Positions 26,015 through 39,717 of a stretch of DNA of 64,000 bases are shown piece by piece. The stretch is from NCBI GenBank assembly GCA_020091685.1, contig CM034598.1:17651362-17715361 (forward strand). Direction: 5' to 3'. The notes under the pieces were generated by a model. The model had not been told where the DNA came from. It made no database searches and was given only the letters and a program-made list of their open reading frames with translations. Each line of letters opens with the position of its first letter. The first letter of the stretch is position 1. The DNA comes from Lutjanus erythropterus. Its lineage: Eukaryota > Chordata > Actinopteri > Lutjaniformes > Lutjanidae. The translations under genes and the position numbers were made by a program.

Positions 26015-26100
26015 AAAAGTATGTACGTTTACTTAAGTGCTGTATTTAAGTACACCTTTTACAGTACTTTACTTGAGTATTTCCATTTCCACATTTTGGA
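26015..26100 (+). repeat. Fragment of CAAGTA-type DNA element
   Basis: The stretch holds GTTTACTTAAGTGC, ATTTAAGTACACCTTTTACA and CTTTACTTGAGTATTTCCAT, typical internal/terminal blocks of the common teleost TIR elements also seen at 33901-34967. Only a short remnant. Confidence 0.5.
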
Positions 26101-26439
26101 CTTTCTGGAAAGGCTTTAGGAAGTAAACTTACGTAAAGGGTGACAACGGCCTTACCAGAAGCAGGTTGTGGTGGATGAATGGCACCAGACTTCCACCTGA
26201 CTGAGACTCCTATGTAAAGCTTATTGTTGACTTATTATTTTTAGACTTGCCAATGACTTATTATGTTCAGTTTTGGTTGTTTTGATTAGTTTTAGTTCAT
26301 TGTCGCATTGCTCCACTGCTCCTAATCTTAGGATATGTTAATTGCAGAGGACACTGCGATTGTGTATCTATACTGTGTATATTGCACATCTCCACACTTC
26401 ATTGTGCCAGCACTGGAGAAAGGTCTGGTTGAACCCATT

Positions 26440-26600
26440 GTCATTCTACTTCAGGGGAAAAACGCTCTGGCAGGTTTGTATTTCTTTAAAGCAATCACAG
26501 TCGTCTTGGGCTGCACTAAAACCAAGATGCAATGATGGCGGCCATGCAAAATAGTGTTGAGAGGGAACTTTTAGTGGAATACATGCACATGGGGAAGTGA
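26440..26600. repeat. Dispersed teleost repeat fragment
   Basis: Contains CTGGCAGGTTTGTATTTCTT, AGCAATCACAGTCGTCTTGG and AAAATAGTGTTGAGAGGGAA in the order of a common teleost short repeat that I know by sequence but not by name. Decayed and truncated. Confidence 0.45.
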
Positions 26601-28024
26601 GCCTGGGCATTAAAATGGCTAAATCTCTTGCAAAAGAAAAACGTAGCAGCTACTAGCATGTTTACATTCGTACCGCTAGCAACCAGGTTAGGCTAACTTG
26701 CCATTCATGGTTTGCTGGTTTTGATGTTTCCACATGGTGATGGTAACTTTGAAAGCTGCAACATAGCATGCATATAGCCAAAGGAAAAGAAAATGCTGAC
26801 TGAAATAGTCAGCCATTGGCAGGCTTATGATAGTCTACTTCCTGTGAGCCAGCCATTTTACAACCTAATCCAACAAATAAACAATAAAACCAATATACCA
26901 GAACAACAATCCAATGACCACAATGCCCCACTACTACTACCCACTCTCTCTTGACAAAACAAAACTGTGAACAAATTAATCTCCTTCTAAAACATCATAT
27001 CTTGAGTAACAGCGATACACACTGTAGTTGCACTATGTGCTGTATCTTTTTTTGTTCACACTGAGAGGATGTTAGCTAATTGTTGAGTGCACTTACTTTT
27101 AGAAAAGCCAATATTATCAAACAGGTTTTTTTTTTTTTTTTTTTAGAATAGACCATTATCAATCACGGTCCAATAAAAAACAACTGTAAGGGTATTGCTT
27201 TTATTGATTTTTAGGGAAAAGAGACTCTGGCTTTGCTCTGTTCTTAAAAGTAGTTTTTGTCCAGCTGGCAGAGTTCTGTTAAATCCATTTGTAATGGTGT
27301 TTTATAGTGAGCAGACACTTCAGTAGTTAAATATAGATGAGAGGAGGTCATTCTCTATGTTTATGAACACCAGTGGAAAGTCCAGAGCCACTTTCTACAA
27401 AACATTTCATCTAAACATAACCGTTAATGTGTTCTACCTTTTCTTTATTTGAATCCACTATTATCTAAGTGCATACATCATAGTATCTTTTACTGCCCAC
27501 TCATCTCAGCTCTGGAATGTGTCCTTTATTACATGAACGTACTCTGTGACCACCACAAAGAGTTTACGTCAGCAGCCAGAACACCTGTGACTAATCACGT
27601 CTTTCACTGCACTCTCCCCTTTTCTCTTAGAATGTCAAACAGTGCCCAAAATACACCCCCGCACCACCACTTAGATATTCTGTGCTGAGAAAACGACTAT
27701 TATTCATGCTGTACTTTCCTCTGGTGTCGACAAAACACCGCAGTATAGAAGACAGAAATATCCGGCTGCTGGTGATCTGCAATTATAATTTGGAGTGATC
27801 AGAAAACACTTTTGATTACAAATAATCGGCTTAACCTTTGCCTGATTTTCAAAATACACTTAGTCACTCATTTGCTTACATAGAGTGTTGCCAACAATAA
27901 AGTTTCGTTTAGTTTGACTGATACAGAGCTGCGGTCTATTTGCACAGTCCACATATCAGTTATCTCAAAGCTTAAAATCCTTCAAATAAGTCCTCTGCTT
28001 CTCTTTGATAATGGGATGTAGATT
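26601..28024. other. Unique non-coding DNA
   Basis: No gene recognised. A T-run of about 20 lies at 27126-27145. 26601-26820 may be more of the preceding repeat. Confidence 0.5.
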
Positions 28025-28999
28025 CAAGGGCGTCACTTTGTGTTGAAAAGTGGTGGGGACGTAAGGGCTCAGATGAAAAAACATTTTTTAAACAACATTC
28101 TGTCTTCAACATTATGTGATTTTAGGCAATGTAATAGGGCGATCGGTAGGTCAAAGTAGATAATTAAGGCAGTTTGGGAAAAAAATGCATAGCAGTACAT
28201 AATAATGGCATAGCCCAGGCTGTTATTGAGTCAACAATATGAAAAAATTCTGCATAAAATGCAAAACAACATTGACAGCACGAGTAGTAGTCATCCATCA
28301 CATCCACAGCTGCAGCTGAATCAATCAATCAAATAATGCCAATATCACATCAACTGTAGAAAGCACCAGTGCATGTCAGACAGCCCAGAGATAACAATGT
28401 CTACCATCAATTCCCTTAAATATGACAAAATACAAACACCTGAAGGAAAATGTTAACAACCTTAGCTAAGGATAATAAATGAACTGAATTTTGATGTTAC
28501 ATTAAACTGCCTTGTTGTGTAGATGCTGCATACTGACATTAGAGTTCACAAGAGTTCAAGTGTCACAACTGTCCATGAGGAAGCCACGAAAACAGAGAAC
28601 TGGACCCAATGCAGATAGGAGGCAGTTTGTAGTCAAAACACAAAAGCTTACGTAGAGCCTGCAAGTTCAAGACACTGGAAACAGAAACAGACATACACCA
28701 AGACTAAACACACACACACAAGAAGACAGACTCTTTCAGAATAAAACAGGAAATAACAAAAGTGAAACCCAAAACCAAGACATCATGAGTCAGGTTCATC
28801 TAATAATGACTAAATGTGTATGTTCTTATTGTGAAAGGAAACAATTTTCTCTTCTCATTTGTTAGTTAACATTTCTTGGTGCAAGCTATTTCTCACAACA
28901 TTTTTAAGACATTGTGTGTTTATAAAGTAATGGGGACAAAATTGATTATTTAAAAAAGTGGTGGGGCCATGTCCCCAGTGTCTCCAGTCTAAATGACAA
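28025..28999. mobile_element. TIR-type DNA element with internal insertion
   Basis: The left end reads CAAGGGCGTCACTTTGTG, then AAAAGTGGTGGGGACG. The right end has AAAAAGTGGTGGGGCCATG, then TGTCCCCAGTGTCTCCAG and AAATGACAAGGG. These are the familiar ends of a teleost hAT-like element of the GGGCGTCA type. The copy is about 975 bp. A segment at about 28560-28800 (CATGAGGAAGCCACGAAAAC and onward) looks like a different dispersed repeat inserted within. No target duplication could be confirmed. Confidence 0.5.
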
Positions 29000-29249
29000 G
29001 GGATAAATTAAAAATATTGTAATGGTTTTTATCTGAATGTACCTCATTAGTATATGAGCATACCTTATTAGCATTTAAAGCATCTTATGTAAATACCCAT
29101 ACTTTAGCTTTTGTTTATCAGGAGAAGGTGATTAGTTTCCTGTTTCCAACCAACTTAACCTTAACCAAGTGTTTAGTTATCCTTTACTGACCCTAAGAAC
29201 AACATTTCTTGAAAGTCATTCTCTGCATTGAATCCATTGTACATAAGTA

Positions 29250-29432
29250 TTAGGAGCCGTGGGCAGCCACTGTACAGTTCGAAGCAGTCACTTGTTTAAG
29301 GGCACTGAGCTACCATGCATGCTTTTGATGGTGAGGGAAACTGAAGCACCCAGAGGGAACCCTCCCAATCACAGGGAGAACCCAGGAACCTCTTGCTATA
29401 AGGCAACTATACAAACCACTGAGCCACTGCCA
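29250..29432 (-). mobile_element. tRNA-like SINE, decayed
   Basis: On the minus strand it begins GGCAGTGGCTCAGTGGTTTG, followed by TAGCAAGAGGTTCCTGGGTT and GGGAGGGTTCCCTCTGGGTG, and ends near GGCTGCCCACGGCTCC. These blocks match a very common teleost repeat whose head has tRNA-like A and B boxes. Part between the B-box region and the body is deleted. It is a different family from the SINE at 46912-47144. Confidence 0.6.
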
Positions 29433-30733
29433 GACCTAAACAACCCATAACCAGATTTTGTTTTTTGAATTGTAGTGATCTGTAAACGTTTTGGAGGGCA
29501 CAGACAAATGTTGAGTCATTCTGCTGATTAGATCGGAAAACACCTCTATGTGTCATTCTAGAGGGCGTGGACAAATTTCTGTATTTGAGGTTTAATTTGA
29601 AGGACTCAAAATGTTCGATGAATTTTGCATCTGCAATAGACTTGCTGTTATCAAAAGGTCATCATAAAGTTCGACATCCAAGTAAAGGTCTGGCAGAGAG
29701 ATCAAGCAGTCATGTGTACAGAAAGAATCAAACACATGCTTCATGATTTGATGCCACAAAAGTCAGTGACAAAATTTATAGCAATAAGCTTTCCACTTAC
29801 AAACATTGGAATATGATGAAACACAAGCAGAGGCTGAGTAGGATGAGATAAACTTCACAACACTGTGTATATGTGGGAGTGAGAGCTCACAAAGGTGTCT
29901 TATTTTTTGCATCTGATTCTTCTCTGTCATGGATCAGCTGGAGCCTGTTCATTATCCTTCTGAATTAAAGATTGATGGATATTCAACCCATGTAAGTCTA
30001 GCCATCTACTGTACCTGAATGCACTCCTTTATATTTATAAATTATGTATTTGAAATCTAGAAACCTTTTGGTGGCCCCGCAGCGCAGGAACTGACAGTCC
30101 ACTGACATACTGTACAGCACTACAGTGTAATCTTGAGTAGCCAATTATAACTTGGTAACATAAACTAGAACTTAATACTTTGTACTTCAAAGGCCACTGC
30201 CTTGAACTCTTTAAAAGTCAAGACTCAAGGGAAAGCAGTAAAAGCATTGCATCATAACATCTTTGGCCCACTGAAGAGCTTGAGGCCATCTAGTCTACTA
30301 GTCATCCAGAGAAAGCTATTACACAGAGAGGGTCACACAAACACAGTCTGAGGACCCTTTTAAACGTGGAACACACTGAATATCTACAGAAAGGAAGGAG
30401 GGAATTCTGGTCGAATGGATTTTATGTTTTCAACCGTGGAACAATGTTGTTCCAACATGTCAAACTGTAACTGACGACAAACCTGTTCTGAGTTTGTGAG
30501 AACACAGTCCCAGTGAGAAACATGATTTTTGATTGAGCTTATCGATTGTAAGCTCACGCTACATGTGTTTACCCCTGTCTGCACATATGGCGTTCACAGG
30601 GGAGTGACTGCTTGGACTATCTCCAACTGACTACCACGACAAAGATCTTTCTTAGCCATGTAGTTTTATTTGCCTCATTTTAACCTAACCGAATAACCAA
30701 ACATGAAACAGTTACTAAGGGATCGTTTGAGGG
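29433..30733. other. Unique non-coding DNA
   Basis: No gene or repeat recognised. The chance frame at 30384-30584 (minus) has no recognisable features. Confidence 0.5.
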
Positions 30734-30900
30734 TAGGGATGCACTATTACTACTTTTTGTCAGACTGAATACAAGTACAAGAACTTACATTTGGGTACGA
30801 AGCGCTGAGTACTGATACCAGGTACCAATACAAATACTCAATAATGCCATTAAAGTTTAATGATTACTTTAAAAACATGTTTTATTTTCATCAGATGTTC
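30734..30900 (+). mobile_element. hAT-like element, left end only
   Basis: Starts TAGGGATGCACTATTACTAC and continues GACTGAATACAAGTACAAG and CTGAGTACTGATACCAGGTA, the usual left part of a teleost hAT short element with TAGGGATGCAC termini. The right terminus was not found. The element may extend further to about 31460. Confidence 0.5.
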
Positions 30901-32488
30901 CTCACTTTCTAAATGTATCAAACTGTTGTTGTTGTTGTTTCCCGTTGCTAATGTTGGGTTGTTTGTTTTACGTTACCGTGCTAATTCTGTGTTCCTTATT
31001 AAACTGTGCAGTGTATTGTGTACATGATGTGTTTCTTTAGGCATAATTTCACAACATTATTATTGACTGAAATTAAGTTTACTGTTAGATATAATGTTAC
31101 GTGTCCAAACATCGGGAAGGATTTGTTATTTTTCTTTGTGCTAAAATGAGGTTCTTAATTTTATTGAGTGCAGGAGAGGTGCTTTTATTTTTTTTTCACA
31201 GAACATTTCTATTTTATATTTTATTGCAGCCCTCCTTAAGAGATTAATTGTTGTGATAACTTTAATGGCTTTATATTTTGCAGTGGATCATAAAGTTGTG
31301 CTTTGCCATATGCAGAGTCAATCCCCCAGCGAATTAGATGAGTGTCAGTTCAGTATTTTGGAAATGGCTAATTCCACATTAAATGTGCACATTAGTGGAT
31401 ATTGTGAAAAATATTATTCAATAAACATATTGAGGTACTGGGGTACAGCTTACATTTTTATGCTTTACTTCTGCTAAACTAAGTTGTACAAACTCTGTAT
31501 TGTTATATTACTGAGTTCTAAATCAAGGGTGGGGTGCAACAAAATATTTTCAATCTTGAGGAGGGTTTTGCTCTTAAAAAACAGATTCCGTCACCCTTTC
31601 CACCCCAATAACTTTCATATTCCCCAATTTAATAAACTCAGCTAATCTTAGCATGTCCAACTCAAAAGACAAAAGTAAAAAAGCAAATCGGAGAAGATGT
31701 AATTGTATTTTTTTCTTAAACCAATAGTTATCACAAAATACACTGTTATTTATGAAATGTTAATGTTATTTATTGTAGCCTAAATTTGATATAAATGAAG
31801 GTATTTTTTGTTTACACATTCTTCCTTTCCTTTTGCAGTTAATATGCCACAAAAAGTCAAAAAAAGAAAAAATCTGAAACCTACCTAACAACAAGGTAGC
31901 ATGGCAGAGCTACCATAGCAGAGTTATTTTAACCGAGGCAACTAAAGCGGAGTACAGTAAGTAGATGTAGAGCAATTTATGTAAATGAGGCATGATACAA
32001 AAACTGTCACAACACTGTAATGTGAATGAGAAGCCTTTGCTTTCCATTTCAGGAAATTGTTCTCAATTCAACAAGATGATGTATCGTCACTGATAAGTCT
32101 GAAGAGATCTTCATATGCTGACACACTGAGAGGACTTAATGACTCAAAGAGTGCTGCTCTCCATTTGGAATGAAATGGTTTGTACTGAGAGAGCCGAACC
32201 ATTAGGATAAGTGAAGAAAGAAGCCCGTCTTTAAAGCCACAGCAGAGGATAACTCGTATAATCCTCACTTCTCTGATGCTGTCTCAGTGTGGCCTAGGTT
32301 AAGAGTCGGCCAGTGTTACAATGCAGTTTAATTAGAAGATGAGCTCTGTTTGTTTGTGTTTAATAGTTTCTCCTCGTCAGGTGGTGTTACACAGTGTCTC
32401 TATGCCCTTGACAACAGAAAATGTTTTTATTGGAAAGCTGGAATGATGACAGCTCAACTCAGCCAGTCAGGTGACAGATAAAATATAG
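30901..32488. other. Unique non-coding DNA
   Basis: AT-rich. No exon or known repeat supported. Frames at 31253-31477 and 32068-32268 (minus) have no recognisable features. Confidence 0.5.
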
Positions 32489-32577
32489 TTAGCTCAAAAT
32501 AATGAATAAAAACAGTTGGAATAATTAGCTAAAAGTAGTGAATAAAATCAGTTGAAATAGCTAAAAATAGTGATTAA
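32489..32577 (+). repeat. Short tandem repeat, about 3 units of 31-36 bp
   Basis: Three consecutive imperfect units start TAGCTCAAAATAATGAATAA, TAGCTAAAAGTAGTGAATAA and TAGCTAAAAATAGTGATTAA, separated by ACAGTTGGAATAAT-like spacers. A degenerate minisatellite. Confidence 0.6.
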
Positions 32578-33900
32578 GATGAAAAAAAAAGGAGGAACAC
32601 TAAGGTACAACATATTTACAGTTAAATTTTGCTCAGGTTGTGTAATATCAACCCAAGCTGTAATCTTTGATCATCTGTGAAGTTTAAATTTAAAATCAAT
32701 TCACTCTTAGTTTCCAGATTCACATGGATTTATAGATGAATTAAAGACAATGCTGCCTCCGCAATCATTCGTGAATCAGCTCTTTTTTACCTGTATGGCT
32801 CATCCAGTTACAAACCATTTAACAACTTTATGATCTATAGCAATGCCCCTGAGGGTTGATGGGTAATATGCAAAACAGCTCAGCCTGCATTCAGCAGAAA
32901 CCATAAATTTGCAGTGAAGAACTGGGAGGAGCTCATGAGGGTTGTGAGTAGGGGAGGAAGGAAAGCTGTGCACCATGTCCTTCTGCCTCCTCAGCATTCT
33001 TTGCCACACATCTTTAACGTCATGCTTTACGTAGTGCCATTAAACCAAGATCATTAAAAGCACCTGCGCTGGACCAATAAAGCTCACCTCTCGTTCAAAC
33101 AGGAGAAAGTACAGTCACAAATTTCAACACTCTTGACACACAACGATAGAGAGAGAGAGTGGAAAAGCAGTCAGCATTGGCACACCAGAGATTCGTCTCT
33201 GCAGGAAATGTTGAAGGTTGAGGTGAACATTGATTTGTGACAGCAGAACAGGTCATGCCCCCACTCTGCATCAATACGTCAAAGTTGCCCTTTTCCTCTG
33301 TACAGTCCCAGTTGTGACTGTAAATCTCTGCCTGTCCAACCAGTGTGTTTCCTGGGCTGAAGTGCTTGACTTTAAGATAGACGACCACTGGCTAAAATAT
33401 ACGTGTATATTATAAAATACATTATGATACAACATCAAATACATCAAAATACATCATATATATAAAAAATACATCATGAATTATTTGTTGTGTCATGTAA
33501 TTATGTGGTAACACATCATCACATGTGAGATATTAGTCCACATTTATGTTTTGGTAAAGTTAACAGCTTCAAAATGATTTCCACATTAGTTCAATCATTG
33601 CAACAAACTATGGACATCATCCTCATTCTCTAATATATAATTATGTCATCATATGGCATGTACCATTTAACAGCAACAGCAAACCCCATCTGAAACTTAT
33701 ATTACAGGCATTTCCATGTCTCTCCTGTCTGTCTTTTGTCTCTCAGAACTGTAAACAGTCAAAACAACTATAATCTTCATTATGCTATGTGACATGATGA
33801 TATGTAGTCAGATGGAAATAATGTTCCTGTGATTGGTTTTGCATTTGAAATTGCTTTGGCTACTATATAGGCTGAATAAATGACAGTTATGAAACAAAAT
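32578..33900. other. Unique non-coding DNA
   Basis: No gene recognised. A small AATACATCAT-type tandem lies at about 33415-33478. 32820-32960 looks evenly complex and might be regulatory, without proof. Confidence 0.5.
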
Positions 33901-34967
33901 CAGTGATGGAAGAAGTACTAAGCTATAATATGTAACATTTCCACACTAAAATGTCTAAAAGTACTAGAATATTTGTTGAGTTGTGTACTTTCATTATCCA
34001 AAAATTGTAAAAACCAGAAAAATCTGTAATTTATTCATAGTAACTATGTTTCCTTCATGTTTCCTATGCTAGCTGGACCCCTGATAACTCCTGATAATTA
34101 ATATTACCTCATCTATGAACATAATTTCTGCCTGAATCACTTCAGATAGATTTTCGTCACCTGTGGTGTTTTTTTTTAAAGTGAAGATAACAACTCAAAT
34201 CAAATTATGCCTATTGTTATTGTTTTAATGTGAGAGACATATAGCGGGATAATTTACATATTGTACTGTAAAGTAAAAGTACAATAGTGTTAACCACAAA
34301 ATGTAGCTGCCAACATCTGAAACAAGGCGCTTCAACTACACAATAATTTTATATAAAAGGTCACCAGACAAAAAAGTTGCAGGTTTAATCTTGAACAATG
34401 TAATATATTATGTAAAAGCTTAATCTGAAAAGTAACTAATAAGTATAGGTGTCAGATAAATGTAGAAGGATAAAAAGCACAATATTTGCCCCTGAAATAT
34501 AGTGAAGTAGAACGAGAATACCAAATTGAAGTAAAAGTACCTCAGAATCAAATTTTATAGCTACTTCAATGAGGTTTCACTTTTTGTTGATTTTGGAAAC
34601 CCCTCTGAACAAAAGTGGTAGTGTTTCCTTCAACCCTTCACCCAAAATAATGTCAAAAATAAAATCATCTAAATACAAAATCTCCTGCTGCTTCTTTTAA
34701 ATGGGCTAACATACTACTTATTGTAACTCTGCCTGTGAAAATGTAAACACATTTGTACTGTTGTTTTATCTAATTTCAAGGAGAATCTAACCTGATGACA
34801 TACATGAATAATATCCATAGAAAAAGCAGATCTTTTCACTGATAGTTTGTTTGTGTAGGTCATACAGAAACATCAGTATCAAACTGAGTTTCATAACCAG
34901 TTAAAAAACTACTTGCAGCTTTAAGTGTAGTACTTGAGTAAATTGACTTAATCACTTTCCACCACTG
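33901..34967. mobile_element. TIR DNA element (CAGTG-TGGAA ends) with insertion
   Basis: Starts CAGTGATGGAAGAAGTACT. Ends CTTTCCACCACTG, whose reverse complement CAGTGGTGGAAAG gives the matching terminus. Internal blocks GTGTCAGATAAATGTAG, AAAAAGCACAATATTTGCCC and AGTACTTGAGTAAATTGACT are those of a very abundant teleost short element. About 340 bp at 34568-34905 does not belong to the consensus as I remember it and interrupts it. Flanking CTACTT strings on both sides could be a target duplication. No coding sequence. Confidence 0.65.
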
Positions 34968-36504
34968 GAAAACAACCATTTTACAAGACCTGATTTTGGA
35001 TAGAGAGTTTTGAAAATAAGCAAAAGGTAGACAGGGATCGTGTAGACAGAGGAAATCGGTCATTTGTAGTGAATCAGTGTGGTGGTGTCCTGTTCTCTAC
35101 CTGCACTAATGACAGACTGAAGTTTTGAAGTGAAGTACTCTTGAGAGTGCCATCTAATCCTTGAAACTGCATCCTTGGAAAACATCCTACAATTGTCAGT
35201 TTAGATGAATGCAGCATGGGTGACCTATTCTGAATTTTAAACGCCTCCAAAAAGTTCCCACGTGTCCTCAACTCACCATCAAGATTTACTGAACATGGAC
35301 AGGACTGTAAATCCAACGCTGCCTCAAGTCAATTAAATTTGATTTTAAAAAAAAAACATAAAATCACATGATTGCATCTGTACATTACACATAAATAAAT
35401 GAGTAATAGCTTGTAAACTAATTAAAACTTTAAATTTTTTGACATTAACATTACTACCATTTATTTTATAAAAACAAAAACAGATCTTGACTAGCATCAC
35501 TGTATGACATCCAGCACTGCTTGTAGTTTCAAATAATATTGGACAGTGTATTTTCTTTGGGAGAACAGCTTAGTTTTTGGGTCTGCAGTACATTTTCAGA
35601 TAAATAGGTTTTCTCTCCACAATGAGATTTACTGTTCTCACTACATTTCCATCACAGCTCAGCCTCGCAGCCTCCTCTGAGAGCCAGAACCTTAGGCACT
35701 TAGTCACATTAAGGCTGCCTCCTCCATGCATCATTGTGTGCATGACAGCCAGCTCGTCAGCTGGAGCCTGAAGAGATGTAGAAGCCCTCACCTTTTTCCC
35801 CTCAAGTTATCAGAAAGGGAGCTCTCGCTCACAGAAGCCCTGAAGCTGTCAGTCAATGAACGATGAATGCCGAACACTGTGTGTGTGCGTGTGTGTGTGT
35901 GCGCGCATGTGTTTACTGTTTTGAAACTGGTACCACTTCAGTTAAATTTTTAGGACAACTGGGCCTGGTGTATTCTGTGTTTTGCCCTTGCCTTTGGTAA
36001 TCACCTGCTTGGGTCCTCCTCTCCCAGCTGTTGAGGTTGATTTAGGTACGAAGGTGGAGATTAAACGTGGCTCTGAAGTTTCTCCTTTTCAAAAACAACC
36101 TCCACTCTGCCAGCTGCCATATCCCCCACTCTCTTATCTCAGTGGGCTTTGAAACTCGCAGCAAAAACAAGGCAAATAAGTTGGTTAGTGCGCTTGGATT
36201 TTTTTTTTTTCATCATCTTCAAACAGCCGCTGTGGTGGCTTTAAAAATAGAAACTGTCATAAATGCATTAATCATTTAACTCCGTGTGACTCCAATCAGC
36301 TGGGTCTCGACTGTACCGTGCACAAAGTATTCCCCAGGTTCAGGCTGTAGAGGGAGCATAATCACAGGAGACAGCTTTGTTCTCTCAGCCATGTTCTATG
36401 CCGAGATCGCTATCTGAAGAGGAACATCTGTCTGTCTGAAGTCGTAAGCTTTTGTCAAACCAGGCTCCCGCATCCGGCTCAGAAAGCAATCCACTTAAAC
36501 CATG
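34968..36504. other. Unique non-coding DNA
   Basis: No exon supported. A GT/GC-rich microsatellite lies at 35879-35907. Confidence 0.5.
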
Positions 36505-36530
36505 CACACACACACACACACACACACACA
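36505..36530 (+). repeat. (CA)n microsatellite
   Basis: Thirteen consecutive CA units within otherwise mixed sequence. Confidence 0.9.
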
Positions 36531-38503
36531 GAAGCATTGGCACAAACTGATAACAAATACACATCAGAATCCAGCAGAAAGCAGCAGAAACACAAGGAAT
36601 ATGCGTCAGTTTCTCCCTGATGCTCTGACAAAAGACTACCAGAGGAGCTGCATTCAAAGTAATCGCGCAGCCTTTTGCAGAAAAGCTGAAAGCGCTCCCT
36701 CCGGATGGAAGGTATGCGTGTTATCTGTTCCTGCATCATAAATGATCAAAATGACGTTTTGGACTTTTTGCAAGCTGCGGAAAAAAAAAAAAACAGTATA
36801 TATTTTTGTGAGATTATACCCAACAGTCTTCATCCATGTACTTATGTTCACAAGCAAATCTGCGGCAGTAGCAGCGAGCTGGAAGGTTATTAGGTATAAA
36901 GTGCTGTCTGTGACGTGCTGCTCAGCTCCGGGGCTCCTGCAGGGGCCGAGCTGATTTACTGTCTGCCAGACTGATGAGCCTGAGAGGCAGGCGGTTATTG
37001 GCCGAGGCCACACTAGCCAGGTGTGAGAGAGATTACAGCCTTTAGCTCAGAGCAGCACCTTCGCCCAGCGAGACGTTTGGCAAAACAGAGACTGGCAACA
37101 CGTTAGGTTGGAGCCGCAAATGGCCAGAAAGATACATGAAGTCATCAAATGCCGCAAGAGTTTCTGGACTGAGAGGTGGATTTTTACATTCTGGAAGCAC
37201 AATGTGAAGACATGCAGTGAATGATGCGAAATGCAGCATAATAGATGACATTCTGTGGTTTACATACACAACTTGGCAACAGTATGCAATTAACAAGAAA
37301 TGCCAGTTCCACATCTTGGACCAGAGATTCATATATTCCTCCACGCTCCATCATCAGCCTTTTTCACATGCTCACTTATTTCCTGACTGCTTCTGAACTG
37401 AGATGTGAAGTGTGCCAGTTTAAATTCTAGGCATTTTAAATAGCTATCGCAAATATCACAGCACCAGATGGACAGTCAGAGCTATATTCAGGCAGTGGCC
37501 ATTTATAGAGCTGCCCTCCCACCATTACAAAAGTTTCAAAAGAATTTTTAGGGTGAAATTATCTTTTCAATTCCCAATCTCCCCTGACAGCACAAGCCAA
37601 CCAGTGCACCATCTTCAACTTTGTGATGCAGCCACAGACTTGAATATAAGATATAATAACATGCAGAACAATATGTAGAACATATGGTAAAACCCACCAC
37701 ACATTTAACAGTTGGATGGCATGAGAGACACAAGAGAACTGTGCTATTCACTTGAAATGTTCCTCAAATATGTCATGAACATTCATCCATATTATGTTGA
37801 GCTATTCAGAGAGACAGACAGATGGACACACTTAACTCATCAAGGGTTACTGTGGTAACCAGATATGAATGGATCAAATCTGGGACAAGGAACTGAGGGT
37901 GGGTATGTCATGTCAGAAGGAAATATTATGAGGATCAGTTACAGATTAATCAAGTAATTTATCAATTAATTTAACAATTATTTTTATTATTCAGTTATAT
38001 AACTATTCATTTACCTGAAATACATATCAAAACTTGTCTCATTGATATTTCAATATTTCATTCGATCATAATCCTGAAAAACAGACACATACAGCACATT
38101 AAAATAATGATAATAGCAGCATATTTTAAAAATTTGTCTAATTCATCAGATGCCTGATCAGAAAAATATTGGACCTCAAATTCAAAAGGAGCTGTGGTAC
38201 CTGTTAACTTGATCACTGTCAACTTTTCATTGAATTGGACAATCAGTATTTTGATTTCATACTTAAACTGGTTATGACATGGAGTTATTTCATCACTGGA
38301 GTCTGATAAAGTAAACAGAAAGCACAAAGCTGCAGAATAAAAACCTTAGATGACGTTTGGTGTTAACAGCAGCGGTGCAGACATCACTTTTAACACGGGG
38401 ATGAAAATATATCTTACGTTACTTTTACAAACAGAAACATGTTCCACGTGTTGATAATCCTCATAGATCGTGTTTGGGTGCTGACAGAAAGTAAACAGGA
38501 CGA
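36531..38503. other. Unique non-coding DNA
   Basis: No gene supported. 36895-37080 is more GC-rich than its surroundings but lacks a convincing open frame with splice sites. The 119-codon minus frame at 36654-37013 crosses a run of 13 A and is judged accidental. Confidence 0.5.
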
Positions 38504-38525
38504 TGCTGCTGCTGCTGCTGCTGCA
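38504..38525 (+). repeat. (CTG)n trinucleotide repeat
   Basis: Seven uninterrupted TGC/CTG units, followed by CAGCTGCAGG. Not in a recognisable coding context. Confidence 0.85.
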
Positions 38526-39717
38526 GCTGCAGGAGGAGGACAGGTTGCTCGGTGCTTCACTTCCAGCACTCGTGCAGAGCAGTTTGTCCTGCTGTGATAA
38601 ATCACATCCAGTTTATGTAGCTAAAGAGAGCCAAACTGTGGCATCTCTGTCTAAAACACGTGCACACTTTAGATCATTGCAGTGAGTCTTGCTCTTTGCA
38701 GCTTGTTCACTGGGTGAATCCATGCGCTGACTGGGGCACAACAGTTCATTGCAAAGTGTCGATACATGATATGCAAATCGACATGTTATCAGTCAACGAA
38801 TCGCCCTTAGCTGTACTTCCAGCAATGACTTTTATTGTAATTTAGCAAAACAATCTCAACACATGCTGTACATAAGCTGTTGTGGAGCTCTCAATCTTAC
38901 TGTGTCACATGATCTTTTGAGGGGCCACTCTTCTTGTTAGCAAAATGACTACGATCCATCCCCTTGTCAACCTGCCATCTCTCTTCTCCTTCTTCTAGTA
39001 GCAGAGGCAGTACAGGGGCAGAGAGGTTGTTTTGGTGAATATGTTAGTCTAGTCTCCCTGATACATTGATCCTTTATCTGACTGAGGTTTGTGCAAATCT
39101 ATGGTCCAGACCAAAGTGACAAATAGCAACATGTAGTTGCAGAAGAGCAAACCACCCCTGTGACAAATTCTTTTAGGGGCGACATGACTACAGGTACAGT
39201 TTTGACTATAGATGTTTGGAGCAGTAATGTGACAAAGGAAGTTAACCTGCACTGACCATACTAGGCTCAGCTGCTACAGTTACATCATTTGAGGTTAAGT
39301 ATACAGTATACTTTCAAATGTATGATGTGTTTTGGAAAATAAGCATCATTAAAATGCTGCATTATTTAAAAGAATAGGCCTACAGAAAATATGTATTTTG
39401 ACTAAAAGCAGCTCTATCAAATTGAAATTATAATCACAATTATAATACCCAGCAAAAGGCCAGGCCTGTATGATTATCCTGCAGGTGATCACCAACTGTC
39501 TTCATCGCCAGAATTTTCCCATTTGTCATCGGTTGTCAACTGTTACAACTGAACAGATACTGTATGAATCAAAAGCTCCAGGACAGCTACTAAATGGACC
39601 TTGCAGTGAGATCACTGCTGTTTTCAGAGTTGAGATTACATTTTATGTCACATTATGAGCCAGCATGGAGCTGCTTAGAAATGCCTAGAAACAAAGATGC
39701 GTGACATGATGATATCA
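38526..39717. other. Unique non-coding DNA
   Basis: No gene or repeat recognised. Confidence 0.5.

Noticed and set aside
36654-37013. 119-codon minus-strand frame
   Set aside because: Crosses a 13-A run and has no recognisable domain, splice sites or composition bias of a protein.
38504-38525. Polyglutamine or polyalanine-coding repeat
   Set aside because: No surrounding coding sequence or splice sites, so it is treated as a plain trinucleotide repeat.
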